64,000 bases of DNA from Thermogemmatispora sp042408735 (lineage in GTDB: Bacteria; Chloroflexota; Ktedonobacteria; Ktedonobacterales; Ktedonobacteraceae), in the NCBI RefSeq assembly GCF_042408735.1, contig NZ_JBHOQV010000142.1, positions 31,634 to 95,633 on the forward strand. Direction: 5' to 3'. The number at the start of each line of letters is the position of its first letter. Within the stretch, counting starts at the first letter, position 1. Of the stretch, positions 45,265-54,140 are shown piece by piece. Under the pieces are notes generated by a model. That model saw only the letters and a list, made by a program, of their open reading frames with translations, did not search any database and was not told the DNA's origin. Position numbers and translations under genes: made by a program.

Positions 45265-45279
45265 GTCATCTATACCACT
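45264..45279. promoter_or_regulatory. DasR/NagR-like (GntR/HutC) operator
   Basis: Read on the minus strand, the 16 bp AGTGGTATAGATGACT match the known GlcNAc-regulon box AGTGGTCTAGACCACT at 13 of 16 positions. The box touches the -35 hexamer of the PTS promoter, so bound regulator would block RNA polymerase. The GntR-family regulator itself is not in this window. Confidence 0.65.
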
Positions 45280-45691
45280 CGCGCTGGGGGCGAAGCGGCG
45301 GCCTGCCCCGCTGCCCGCCAGGCAGGAGGAAGCAAGCGGAAAGGAAAAAGCGGAAGCGAGCGGTAGTGACTCGTCGCTGGGGGGCAGCTACACTAGCGGT
45401 GAGGACCAGCCATCGTCGGCCTTGTGGCCTGCTCCTCTACCGCTCTCGGCCTCTGGCCCTCTCCTTCTTTCATCCGCGCATCCGGTAGGCCCGCTGTGAG
45501 GGAAGAGGCGAGAGAGAGGCGAGGCGTGGCCAGGGTGGGTACTGGAGCAACCAGGCGGAAGCAGGAGCAGTTAGGGGGAAAGAGAGCGGCGACCACGCTG
45601 GTCGCTGTCGGATCGGGGCGGGCTGCGGCCCTCTCTCCGGCTTGAAGGTGAGAGGGGTGTGCTCGCTACCTCATGCTCAAGGAGGACGAGC
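45280..45691. other. Gap between the PTS operon and the beta-helix gene
   Basis: About 410 bp without a gene. I find no clear promoter for the rightward gene. Only the AAGGAGG ribosome-binding site at 45679-45685 is convincing. Confidence 0.5.
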
Positions 45692-47653
45692 GTGACACGG
45701 CCTGATTGCTTACCGGCTGCCAGGAGGGCAGCCACCTGCGCGCGCCAGCGGCTGGGTCAGTTCCTGCTGGCCCTGATTGCTGTTCTACTGCCATCCTTGG
45801 CGCTCACAGCCGTCGTTGAGGCGCGGCCATTGGACGACCTCGCCTGCGGCAGTGGGCAGACTCTGCTCATCAGCCAGACCGTCCGTCTGCAGCGCCTGAC
45901 GGTGGCTCAGGGCTGTACCCTGGCGGCCCCTGCCGGCTATAGCCTGACCCTCACCGTCAACGGCATCGAGACCGGCCAGCGTCTCACCGCCACCGGCGGC
46001 ACTACCACGGCCATCCAGCCGGGAACCTACCGCGGCGACGTCGTTCTGACGGTCGCAGAGGCCAACCCCGTGCTCTGGCAGGGCCTGACTTTCCCCTTCC
46101 GCCAGGCCCTCTACGTCGATAGCAGTGGGATCGTGCGCGCCAGGTCGGTGCTGGCCGGCGTGCTGGGGGGTGTGCTGACCGCCACCACGGCGAGCAATAT
46201 CCGCCTGGTCTCCACTGGAGAAGCCTTTAATGGGATCTATGTGGCCGGGGGCAGTTACGTGTTAGTCCACCCCACGATCACCTTCACCGGCAACGGGCGC
46301 TCCGACTTCGTTGGCTACGGGGCCGCTATTGTGGGCACGGGCGATGGCACAAGGCTGGTTGTCGACCATGCTCTCATCAACAACACGGGGGCGGTGCGCA
46401 CCGCCATCGTGGCCGAGGGCGGCGCCAATGTGATTGTCAAGAACTCGCTGATCGCCGTACACGATGGAACGCTGCCCTCAGACTATGTCCCCACAGTCGA
46501 TCTGGCCTCTATGGAATCGGCTCCCTGGATGCTGAGCATCGCCGGGAATGTGCGCGCCACCAATCTGCTCGGCGTCAATACGAAAGCCTCATACATCAAT
46601 TCGATCCTCTCCTCTGAGGGCTGGGGCGTCCTTTCCAGCGACGTTGGGCAGAACGGGCAGCTCACGGCTATCGATAGCACCCTCATCAACACGGGCAGCG
46701 AAGGCGGCTATGGCTCCTATGCCATCGGCGATGCGGTCGAGCGCTTCCTGGGGACAACCTTCGACGTCGCTACCTACGCCAGTATTATCCGCGGTGGAAC
46801 GGTCTTCTATGGCGATAGCACGCCGACAGCGGTGGCCCAGCTCAATGCCTCGCTCGGGCTTGGGCTGAGCGCACGCGAGCTGGCCCAATTGCCGGTGCGC
46901 CCTACCGTCATCAATTCGCGCCGCTTCGGCGTGATGTGGCACGGGCCGGGCGCGGTCAGCGTGACCGGGGGCACGCTCTTCCGAACTCAGGAGGCGACCT
47001 TTTTGGATAAGGGGCAGGCCATCACTATCACGGTTGATGGCTCGCAGGGCGCGCGCCTCCTGCCGGCCAACGGTGTTCTCGTGCAGCTCATGGAGAACGA
47101 TGATCCCGGGCCGGTGATTGTCAACGGCAGGCTGGTCAATGCTGGCGTCTATCAGGAACCGACCGGGTTGCCCACCAGGGACAGCAGCTTCGATGTGACG
47201 GCGGTCCATAGTGGCGATGCCGTGGCTACCTTCTCCAATATCGCCTTGACGGGCAACTTCTTCAACGGGATACGGGGTGGGGCCGCTGCCAGCGGCGGTC
47301 TGGCCGGCCTGAATATGGTCTTGACCTTCGACCATGCTCGCCTGACAGGGGCGATCTCGGCCTCGTTGACGCGCCATGCGGTGAGCACTATCACGGCGGC
47401 TAACTATCTCCAGTTGGGCGAGGTGAGCAATACGCCCGCCCCAGTGATCAACAATGGCGTGATCGTCACCCTCAACTCCGGATCGCGCTGGACGGTCACC
47501 GCGACCTCCTACCTGAGCAAGCTGGTGATCGCTCCCGATGCGCAGCTAACGGCCCTCGCCGGCCACACGCTCGCGCTAACGGTCAACGGCGTACCAACGC
47601 CGCTGCTCGCCGGCCATAGCTACAGCGGCAACCTGGTGTTGAGCGTGCAGTAG
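45692..47653 (+). CDS. Secreted right-handed beta-helix repeat protein
   Basis: A 653-residue exported protein. A signal peptide with core LGQFLLALIAVLLPSLALTAVVEA precedes a long run of short hydrophobic/Asn-rich strands typical of pectate-lyase-like beta helices. Examples are NGIYVAGGSYVLVHPTITFTG, a RLVVDHALINNTGAV segment and a VIVKNSLIAVH segment. The first and last about 80 residues are similar to each other: GCTLAAPAGYSLTLTVNG, then PGTYRGDVVLTV, near the start; LTALAGHTLALTVNG, then AGHSYSGNLVLSV, at the end. This is a repeated capping module. GTG 45692 follows an AAGGAGG site. No catalytic residues can be assigned, so it may be a polysaccharide lyase or a surface adhesin. Confidence 0.8.
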   Translation: MTRPDCLPAARRAATCARQRLGQFLLALIAVLLPSLALTAVVEARPLDDLACGSGQTLLISQTVRLQRLTVAQGCTLAAPAGYSLTLTVNGIETGQRLTATGGTTTAIQPGTYRGDVVLTVAEANPVLWQGLTFPFRQALYVDSSGIVRARSVLAGVLGGVLTATTASNIRLVSTGEAFNGIYVAGGSYVLVHPTITFTGNGRSDFVGYGAAIVGTGDGTRLVVDHALINNTGAVRTAIVAEGGANVIVKNSLIAVHDGTLPSDYVPTVDLASMESAPWMLSIAGNVRATNLLGVNTKASYINSILSSEGWGVLSSDVGQNGQLTAIDSTLINTGSEGGYGSYAIGDAVERFLGTTFDVATYASIIRGGTVFYGDSTPTAVAQLNASLGLGLSARELAQLPVRPTVINSRRFGVMWHGPGAVSVTGGTLFRTQEATFLDKGQAITITVDGSQGARLLPANGVLVQLMENDDPGPVIVNGRLVNAGVYQEPTGLPTRDSSFDVTAVHSGDAVATFSNIALTGNFFNGIRGGAAASGGLAGLNMVLTFDHARLTGAISASLTRHAVSTITAANYLQLGEVSNTPAPVINNGVIVTLNSGSRWTVTATSYLSKLVIAPDAQLTALAGHTLALTVNGVPTPLLAGHSYSGNLVLSVQ

Positions 47654-47903
47654 CTGGCTGAGGCCATAGCCACCGCCATAGCTGATGGATGGAGAGTGGG
47701 TGCAGGCTCTGTCGGATAGCAGCGCTCCGGCTCAGGCCACATGCGCGCTGCTGCCCGACGGGCCTGCTCCCCTCGGTTCTGTTTTGCCCTGCTCTGCCTT
47801 GCCGGGCCTTGCCTCTCTGCTTTCCTTCTTTCCTTCCTTCTTTTCTTGCTTTGTCGGGCGGGAAAGCCCTGGCCCAGTGAGCCGGCCAGGGCCGCTCCGC
47901 TGG

Positions 47904-48581
47904 CTAGTCCTGATTGCTCTGCTCAGGCTCAGGCCCGGATTCGGGTGAGCGGCGAGCTGGTGCTGCTGCCAGGGGGGCGCCGCAATTGCCGCAGAAGCGG
48001 GCGGCCACCACGCGCTCGTGGCAGCTCGGGCAGTCGACCTGCTCGGGAGCGCTGGCGACCTCCTCGCTCAAGAGAGCGCCGCAGAGATGGCAGTGCTCTG
48101 CCGCTTCGTCGTTGAGGGCGCCGCAGCGGGCACAGTAGAGGCTGTGCAGGCGATGGGCGCTGGTGCGTGTCGCCTGGACCTGAGTACAGTAGGTTTCGAT
48201 CGCCTGCCAGACATCCTGGTAGAAGCTGAAGTTCCCGATGCCGCGTATCAGGGGAAAGAGCAGCAGAGGCGGAAAGAACAAGGCTCCCCAGAGCATGCCG
48301 GTCAGCGGACCCTCGAGCCAGTTGCTCTGACCGACGCTGACGCTGATACCGTCGGGGAGGCGTGAGATGCTGACGCCGAGGGCTGTGCGCAGGCGCCCAC
48401 TCCAGGGGCGGGCCTGGGCGATCTGCACGAGCACATGGTCCCCCTGACCGACTTGCTGGGCGATGGTCCTCAGGGAGGTACCGCCCCAGCCGAGAAAGCT
48501 ATAGTCCTGGCCAAAGGTCTGGACGAGATAGTCGGCCAGACCATCCGGGGAGAGCTGACCGTGGTAGATGCGCTGTTCCAT
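47904..48581 (-). CDS. Membrane protein with double zinc ribbon
   Basis: A 225-residue protein of unknown role. The N-terminal part (1-105) is a small soluble domain (VQTFGQDYSFLGWG..., SVGQSNWLEG). One hydrophobic stretch near 112-130 (MLWGALFFPPLLLFPLI) may span the membrane. The C-terminal third has two zinc ribbons: CARCGALNDEAAEHCHLCG and CPSCHERVVAARFCGNCG. ATG 48581 has an AGGAGG site. The gene converges on the beta-helix gene across 250 bp that include a CT-rich run. Zinc-ribbon membrane proteins of this kind are frequent in this group; function not known. Confidence 0.75.
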   Translation of the reverse strand: MEQRIYHGQLSPDGLADYLVQTFGQDYSFLGWGGTSLRTIAQQVGQGDHVLVQIAQARPWSGRLRTALGVSISRLPDGISVSVGQSNWLEGPLTGMLWGALFFPPLLLFPLIRGIGNFSFYQDVWQAIETYCTQVQATRTSAHRLHSLYCARCGALNDEAAEHCHLCGALLSEEVASAPEQVDCPSCHERVVAARFCGNCGAPLAAAPARRSPESGPEPEQSNQD

Positions 48582-49035
48582 GAAGATTGCTCCTCCTTTG
48601 CTGGTGTGTGGGAAGCAGGGTAAGCAGACGAAGCCCAATAACAAGGCTCATTGTGGGGGAAGGGCAGCTTCTATGCCTCTGGAGTCGGCCACGGGTACCT
48701 TCCGCAACGGTCCCTCGGAGTGGACAGGCTGACCTGAACGGCGGCTGCCGAAAAGACAGGGGAGTCAGGAGGAGCATCGGGGAGGAGGAGATAGGTCTCC
48801 TGACAGGCCACCAGCAATAGCCTTCTTCCTCGCGAGCAGGCTCTGCCCTCTGGAGATGCAACCCTCTCTGGGTCAAGGCTCGCCGGCTCTTGCCCCGGGC
48901 TGTCCGTTGTCTGTGGCTCGCTCTGCCTGCCTGAGCGTCGGCTTGTCGGGTGACCATACGACTGGTCCTGGGCGGTGTTCCCGGTTCTTCTGCTCCTTTG
49001 TCTCTCCAGGTGGCCATATCTGCCAGCCTGCTTCT

Positions 49036-49067
49036 ATAGTACCAGAGTTCATCCAATTGATCAATTG
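49036..49067 (-). promoter_or_regulatory. Promoter of the zinc-ribbon gene with a 14-bp palindrome
   Basis: Minus strand: -35 TTGATC (49064-49059), 17-bp spacer, -10 TACTAT (49041-49036). The perfect palindrome CAATTGATCAATTG (49054-49067) covers the -35, which points to repression. The leader to 48581 would be about 450 nt; nothing else is recognised in it. Confidence 0.55.
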
Positions 49068-49422
49068 CTCACCCAGGTTTCGGTACCGCCCACCTCGATC
49101 GGAAAGAGAGGGAGGGAAGGTGGGTGGGTGAGCGGCGTCCTGCCGCCTCCGTGAGCTTCGGTGGCCGTGGGAAGGCGGCCTTCGGCAAAATATAACCGGC
49201 CCTTAACAGGGCCATCCTCATCCATTAACCTCCTCTTAGCCTGCTCAGCTTACCATGAGGGAGCATGAAGAGAGCAAGCATGCTTACGCTTGTGGCTGTT
49301 CCAGGCGGCGATAGCTGTCCGCTCTCCCGGGGCGGGCAGCTCTGGCAGTGCAGCCCTTGTTCTCCATTGTCACTTGCTGGTCATCCATCCCCGACACGTC
49401 AACGACTGGGAGGTAGCCTTTG
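49068..49422. other. Upstream region of the ABC transporter operon
   Basis: Holds a GGCCCT-TAAC-AGGGCC hairpin (49198-49213) just after an AT-rich TATAAC at 49191-49196 that could be a -10 box; the -35 is poor. A GGGAGG ribosome-binding site precedes the start at 49423. Confidence 0.4.
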
Positions 49423-50625
49423 ATGCGCCCTATCCGCAGCCAGGAAGAGCTGCTATTTAGCGACCTCTGGGGTCGGCAAAGTCGGCGCCGCTTTCTCAGG
49501 CGCGCGGGCACGGCCGGCCTCTCGGCCAGTGCCCTGGCGGCCCTGCTTGAGGCCTGTGGGAGCGCCAGCTCTGGCAGCGGCGCCACCACGGCTGGCCTGA
49601 ACCTGGCCGGCCCCATCAAGATGGAAACCCTGATTGCCAATGCGAAGAAAGAGGGCCAGCTGCAGGCCGTCGGCATCCCGCCCGAGTGGGCTGACTACAA
49701 AGACATCCTGGCAGGCTACAGCAGCCACTATGGTCTGCCCATCTCCTACAAAGCCGAAGCCGAATATTCCTCGGCCCAGGAGCTAGAGGTTTTCAAGAAC
49801 TCCAAAACGCGCCCCCACGGCGATATCGGCGACGTCGGCTTCAAGTTTGGCCCTTTGGCCGTTCAGCAGGGGCTAGTGGCCCCCTACAAGCACGCCCACT
49901 GGGACGACATCGATGCCGGCCTCAAGGATCCGCAGGGCTACTGGTGCACCGAGTACTACGGGGCCCAGGCCTTTGTAATCAATACCGACATCGTCAAGAA
50001 ACCACCGACCTCTTTCGCTGAGCTGCTCAGCGGGAACTACAAAAACATGGTCGGTATCGATGGCGATCCGCGTCAGGCCAACGACGCCTTCCTGGCGGTC
50101 TTTGCGGCGGCCCTGGCCAATGGCGGCAGCCTGGACAACATCCAGCCGGGCCTCGACTACTTTGCTCAGTTGAAGAAGCGCGGCAACTTCACGGTGGCCC
50201 GCTCCAGCATTGCCAATATTTCGACCGGGGAGGTGGCGATCGCCGTGATGTGGGACTATCTCGGCCTGGGCTTCCGCGATCAACTGGCGGGCAAGCCCCA
50301 CCTGGAGGTGATCATTCCCTCCGATGGCTCGATCGCCGGCCCCTATGTCTCGATCATCAACAAGACGGCCCCTCATCCTTTTGCGGCCCGTCTCTGGATC
50401 GAATATATTTTCTCGGACGAAGGGCAGCTTTTCTATCTCAAAGGCTATGCCCATCCGGCCCGCTATCAGAAGCTGGTAGCTGCCGGCAAGGTCCCCCCAG
50501 AGCTAGCCGCCAAACTGCCTCCTGCCGGGCAATATGCCAACGTGCGTTTCCCGTCGCTGGCTCAGCTCACCGCCGCCTCGACCGTGGTCAACACCAACTG
50601 GGGACCGCAGGTGCTCGGCTCGTAG
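49423..50625 (+). CDS. ABC transporter substrate-binding lipoprotein
   Basis: A 400-residue family 1 extracellular solute-binding protein. The twin-arginine signal RRRFLRRAGTAG is followed by a lipobox LEAC with Cys45, so it is probably exported folded by Tat and lipid-anchored. The mature part has features of the AfuA/spermidine-type fold (METLIANAKKEGQLQAVGIPPEWADY, later GEVAIAVMWDYLGLGFRD). It is first in an operon with two permeases and an ATPase. Substrate unknown; iron, polyamine, phosphonate-type and thiamine-type relatives share this layout. Confidence 0.88.
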   Translation: MRPIRSQEELLFSDLWGRQSRRRFLRRAGTAGLSASALAALLEACGSASSGSGATTAGLNLAGPIKMETLIANAKKEGQLQAVGIPPEWADYKDILAGYSSHYGLPISYKAEAEYSSAQELEVFKNSKTRPHGDIGDVGFKFGPLAVQQGLVAPYKHAHWDDIDAGLKDPQGYWCTEYYGAQAFVINTDIVKKPPTSFAELLSGNYKNMVGIDGDPRQANDAFLAVFAAALANGGSLDNIQPGLDYFAQLKKRGNFTVARSSIANISTGEVAIAVMWDYLGLGFRDQLAGKPHLEVIIPSDGSIAGPYVSIINKTAPHPFAARLWIEYIFSDEGQLFYLKGYAHPARYQKLVAAGKVPPELAAKLPPAGQYANVRFPSLAQLTAASTVVNTNWGPQVLGS

Positions 50626-50747
50626 CAGGGACAGAGCGCGGCTCTTGCCCGCGCGAGCAGGCCGGCCAGGCTCCTGGCGGGGCCAGGGCGGTGTCCCTGC
50701 TCAGACCAGCCTGGCCGCGCTCTCCAACTCTCCAAGGAGGGATAGGT

Positions 50748-51689
50748 ATGGCCTCACAGGTGGCCGGTGCTACAAGCAGCCAGACCGCAGGGCGAACAGG
50801 GAGGGAACGGCTCGCAGCGAGAGGATGGGCCGGGCCGTTGGCCAGGGTCCTGGCCTGGGCGCCCCTGGTGCCCTTCCTGCTTTTCTGTCTGCTCTTTGAG
50901 ATCCTGCCCGTCTTTCTCACCGTCGAGGGAAGTCTCACCGACGGCGGTAGCGGCGGACTAAGCCTGGCCAGCTATCGGCGCCTGCTGGCTCAGGCCAGCA
51001 ATCTACGGGCTTTTCAAAACAGCCTGGCCCTCTCGCTGGTCACGGCGCTCATCGGTGGCCTGCTGGGGACATTGGCGGCGGCCGGGCTGGCCAGTCTGCG
51101 CCAGGGCTGGCTGCGTCAGGTGCTGATCAGTTTCTGCAGCATCGCCGCCAACTTTGCCGGCGTCCCGCTGGCCTTTGCCTTTGTGGCGACCCTGGGTGTG
51201 ACCGGCTTCGTGACGATCGCCCTGCGAAGCTGGCTGCATCTCGATCTCTACAGCATGGGATTCAGCATTTACCAGTTCTGGGGCCTGGTACTGGTCTATG
51301 TCTATTTCCAGCTTCCGCTGATGATCCTGGTGACCCTGCCCGCCCTGGCTGGCCTGCGCCCAGAGTGGCGCGAGGCCGCTATCAACCTGGGAGCCTCGTC
51401 TGTGGCCTACTGGTGGCGAGTGGCCTTCCCCATTCTCTTGCCGTCGCTGGTGGCTGGGACCATGCTGCTCTTTGCCAATGCCTTCGGGGCCTTTGCTACA
51501 GCCTTCGCTCTGGCCCAGGGCAATATCAATCTGGTACCCATCCTGATCGATTTCGTGGTCAACGGCAATGTCTCCGTCGACTTCGGCCTGGGCGACGCTC
51601 TGGCGGTCGGTATGATAGTCGTTCTGCTGGCCGCTGTCGCCCTCTATATAGCCATGCTCAGGCGAGCCAGCCGCTGGCAGGGTCGCTAG
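50748..51689 (+). CDS. ABC transporter permease 1
   Basis: A 313-residue membrane protein with six predicted helices and the ATPase-contact EAA loop EAAINLGASSVAYWWRVAFP. ATG 50748 follows an AAGGAGGGA site; longer open frames start inside the binding-protein gene and are not plausible. The stop codon lies in a (GCTA)5 repeat. It pairs with permease 2 to form the membrane channel. Confidence 0.9.
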   Translation: MASQVAGATSSQTAGRTGRERLAARGWAGPLARVLAWAPLVPFLLFCLLFEILPVFLTVEGSLTDGGSGGLSLASYRRLLAQASNLRAFQNSLALSLVTALIGGLLGTLAAAGLASLRQGWLRQVLISFCSIAANFAGVPLAFAFVATLGVTGFVTIALRSWLHLDLYSMGFSIYQFWGLVLVYVYFQLPLMILVTLPALAGLRPEWREAAINLGASSVAYWWRVAFPILLPSLVAGTMLLFANAFGAFATAFALAQGNINLVPILIDFVVNGNVSVDFGLGDALAVGMIVVLLAAVALYIAMLRRASRWQGR

Positions 51690-51706
51690 CTAGCTAGCTA
51701 GCTAGC
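51685..51706. repeat. (GCTA)5GC tandem repeat over the stop codon of permease 1
   Basis: 22 bp of perfect 4-bp repeat, which is also a perfect palindrome. The tetranucleotide CTAG is rare in most bacterial genomes. A change in copy number would leave the stop codon intact, because the first unit supplies it. Confidence 0.9.
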
Positions 51707-51759
51707 CAGAGGACCTGGCTCGTGGCGTGGAGTGGAGACGAAAGAGGAAGGAGGAAGCG

Positions 51760-52707
51760 ATGGTTTCTCTTGGGCCACACGATCCGAACCGGGCCGCAAC
51801 GGGAGGGGCCGCGCCGTCTCGCCGGACCGCCGATCTGCCGGGAGGCAGGCTAAGCAATCTTCTGACCAGGCTGGCTCTAGGGCTGGTTCTGCTTTATCTG
51901 CTCCTGCCTCTGGCGACAACCCTGGCCTTTGGCCTGAGCACCGACCGGCGTTGGAGCAACCTTTTTGAAGCGCTCGGTGCGGCCTTCAGCGATCCCGATT
52001 TCGGGCAGACGCTGCTGACCTCACTCGGGCTGGCCGTGGGCGCTACCCTGCTGCTGGTGCTCCTGCTGACCCCCACCGCCTACCTGGTCCGGCTGCGTCT
52101 GCCCCAGGCCCGGCCCCTGCTAGAAGTTCTGGCGCTCCTGCCTTTTGCGGTGCCGCCCATTGTCCTCGGCACGGGCCTGCTTCAGGAATATGGCGGGGCG
52201 GCCTCCAGCAACCCCCTGGTGACCTGGCTCTCGCTGGGCCTGGTGCCGGCCCTCAACAGCCTGCTACCGCTGCTGGATGTGCCGCTTGTGCTGATCTGTG
52301 CCTATGTCATCATCGCTCTGCCCTTCGCCTACCGCGCCATCGACAACAGTCTGCGTGCCTCCGATGTCAAGACGCTGGCGGAGGCGGCGGCCAGCCTGGG
52401 AGCTGGCTGGTGGCGCACGCTGCTGCTGGTGATTCTGCCTGCCATCTGGCCGGGCGTGGTGAGCGCGGCCCTGCTGACCTTTTCAACGGTGATGGGCGAG
52501 CTGACCCTGGCCAGCCTCTTCAACTGCTATACCTTCCCGATCTATCTCGACGTCACGGGGCAGAATGACCCGCACCGTGCGGCCTTGCTCTCTGTACTCA
52601 GTTTCCTGTTCACGCTCCTCTGCCTCTTGGGCCTGCTGCTAACCGCGGGCCGTCGTCCAGGATGGGGAGCCTCGCCCGCTCAGCTTGAGAATGCGGGCCT
52701 GCGCTGA
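51760..52707 (+). CDS. ABC transporter permease 2
   Basis: A 315-residue permease with about six helices and an EAA loop (LAEAAASLGAGWWRTLLLVILPA). ATG 51760 has an AAGGAGGA site; the 11-residue longer frame lacks one. It is 70 bp after permease 1. Together they resemble the paired permeases of polyamine/AfuB-type importers. Confidence 0.9.
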   Translation: MVSLGPHDPNRAATGGAAPSRRTADLPGGRLSNLLTRLALGLVLLYLLLPLATTLAFGLSTDRRWSNLFEALGAAFSDPDFGQTLLTSLGLAVGATLLLVLLLTPTAYLVRLRLPQARPLLEVLALLPFAVPPIVLGTGLLQEYGGAASSNPLVTWLSLGLVPALNSLLPLLDVPLVLICAYVIIALPFAYRAIDNSLRASDVKTLAEAAASLGAGWWRTLLLVILPAIWPGVVSAALLTFSTVMGELTLASLFNCYTFPIYLDVTGQNDPHRAALLSVLSFLFTLLCLLGLLLTAGRRPGWGASPAQLENAGLR

Positions 52708-52812
52708 AACCTTGCTCGCTCGAGCAGGGAGCGAGCAGTTGCAATGCCTGGAACAGCTCACACTGCCGGACACAGGGGGCTGCCTGTTCGGCATCCGAAG
52801 AGGACGAAAGCC

Positions 52813-53982
52813 ATGGCTTTTCTGGAACTGCTGGAATTGAGAAAGTCCTTTGGCAGGCGACGGGCGGTTGAGAACGTCTCGCTGGCCGTCGAGCGCGGCG
52901 AGTTTCTGACGCTCTTGGGGCCGAGTGGCTGCGGCAAGACGACCATCCTGCGCCTGGTTGCTGGCTTTGAATGGCCCGAGGCCGGGCGTATTCTGCTGGC
53001 GAGCGAGGAGATCACGACCCGCCCGGCCAATCGGCGCCCGATGGGCATGGTCTTCCAGTCATATGCCCTTTTTCCGCATCTGACCGCTGAGCAGAACGTG
53101 GCCTTTGGTCTCAAGATGAGGCATCTGCCCGGGGAGCAGGTGCGCCAGCGCACACAGGAGCTACTCGCGCTGGTGGGGCTGGCCGACCGCGCGCGCAGCT
53201 ACCCTCACCAACTCTCGGGTGGGCAACAACAGCGCGTGGCTCTGGCGCGGGCCTTGGCCATTGAGCCGCAGGTCCTGCTGCTCGACGAGCCGCTTTCGGC
53301 CCTCGATGCGGCAGTGCGGGTGACACTGCGCGAAGAGATCCGGCGCATCCAGCAGCAGCTTGGGATGACCGTGATCTACGTGACCCATGACCAGGAGGAG
53401 GCCCTGGCGATCTCCGATCGGATCGCGGTCATGGCCCAGGGGCGCATCGAGCAGCTTGGGAGACCGGAGGAGATCTATCGCCAGCCCCGGACGGCCTTTG
53501 TGGCGGGCTTCGTGGGGACCAGTAACCGTCTGCCGGCTCTGCTCGAACAGGCCCAGGCCGGCCAGTGTCTGGCTGACGGGCTGCGGCTGCAGGTGCCGCC
53601 TCAGCCGCACCTGAGCGATGGCTGCCCGGTCCTGCTCGTGGTGCGTCCCGAGCAGATGGCGCTGCGCCTGGCCGCCGACGATGGGCAACTGGAGGGGGAG
53701 GCCGTCGAGGCCCATGTCAATCTCCTGCCAGGCACGGTAGAGCTACGCACCTTCCTGGGGGCCGTGACGCGCTTCCGGGTGCGCAGCGAGGGCGGACAGC
53801 TCTTCACGGTCGATCTCCCCGCTCTCCAGGCCGAACCCTTTGCCCCTGGGCAGCGCGTCCTGCTCTCCTTCCCTCCAACAGCCTGCCTGGTATTGCCGCC
53901 AGGCCCTGCGCCAGAGCAAGACCAGGAGCAAGCACCCAGGGACCAGGGCCAGCCTGAGCGTGCTGCTATCCCTGCCTGCTAG
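52813..53982 (+). CDS. ABC transporter ATP-binding protein
   Basis: A 389-residue importer ATPase. It has Walker A GPSGCGKTT (36-44), signature LSGGQQQ (134-140), Walker B LLLDEP (155-160) and switch His in VTHDQEEA. A C-terminal TOBE-type regulatory domain carries VVRPEQMAL. ATG 52813 was chosen because it starts the standard MAFLELLELRKSFG; the upstream extension is not conserved-looking. It is the last gene of the importer operon. A GC-rich hairpin (54031-54076) follows. Confidence 0.93.
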   Translation: MAFLELLELRKSFGRRRAVENVSLAVERGEFLTLLGPSGCGKTTILRLVAGFEWPEAGRILLASEEITTRPANRRPMGMVFQSYALFPHLTAEQNVAFGLKMRHLPGEQVRQRTQELLALVGLADRARSYPHQLSGGQQQRVALARALAIEPQVLLLDEPLSALDAAVRVTLREEIRRIQQQLGMTVIYVTHDQEEALAISDRIAVMAQGRIEQLGRPEEIYRQPRTAFVAGFVGTSNRLPALLEQAQAGQCLADGLRLQVPPQPHLSDGCPVLLVVRPEQMALRLAADDGQLEGEAVEAHVNLLPGTVELRTFLGAVTRFRVRSEGGQLFTVDLPALQAEPFAPGQRVLLSFPPTACLVLPPGPAPEQDQEQAPRDQGQPERAAIPAC

Positions 53983-54030
53983 CCGCCTCTGGTGAGAGGA
54001 GACCGTCAGGCCAGCCTGCCCTTGCCCCGG

Positions 54031-54076
54031 GGGGAGAGCCTGGGTGGGGGCTCGACCCCTCCGCGCCTCTCTCCCC
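54031..54076. terminator. Hairpin between convergent genes
   Basis: GGGGAGAG / CTCTCCCC arms (54031-54038, 54069-54076) enclose an inner GGGG/CCCC pair. No T-run is present. It sits between the ATPase and the convergent nitroreductase-like gene, so it could serve both strands. Confidence 0.35.
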
Positions 54077-54140
54077 AGGGCTGGGCTTCATGCGCATGCG
54101 GCCTGGCTGAGAGCGGTCTCTTGAGGCCGATGCTCTCCGG

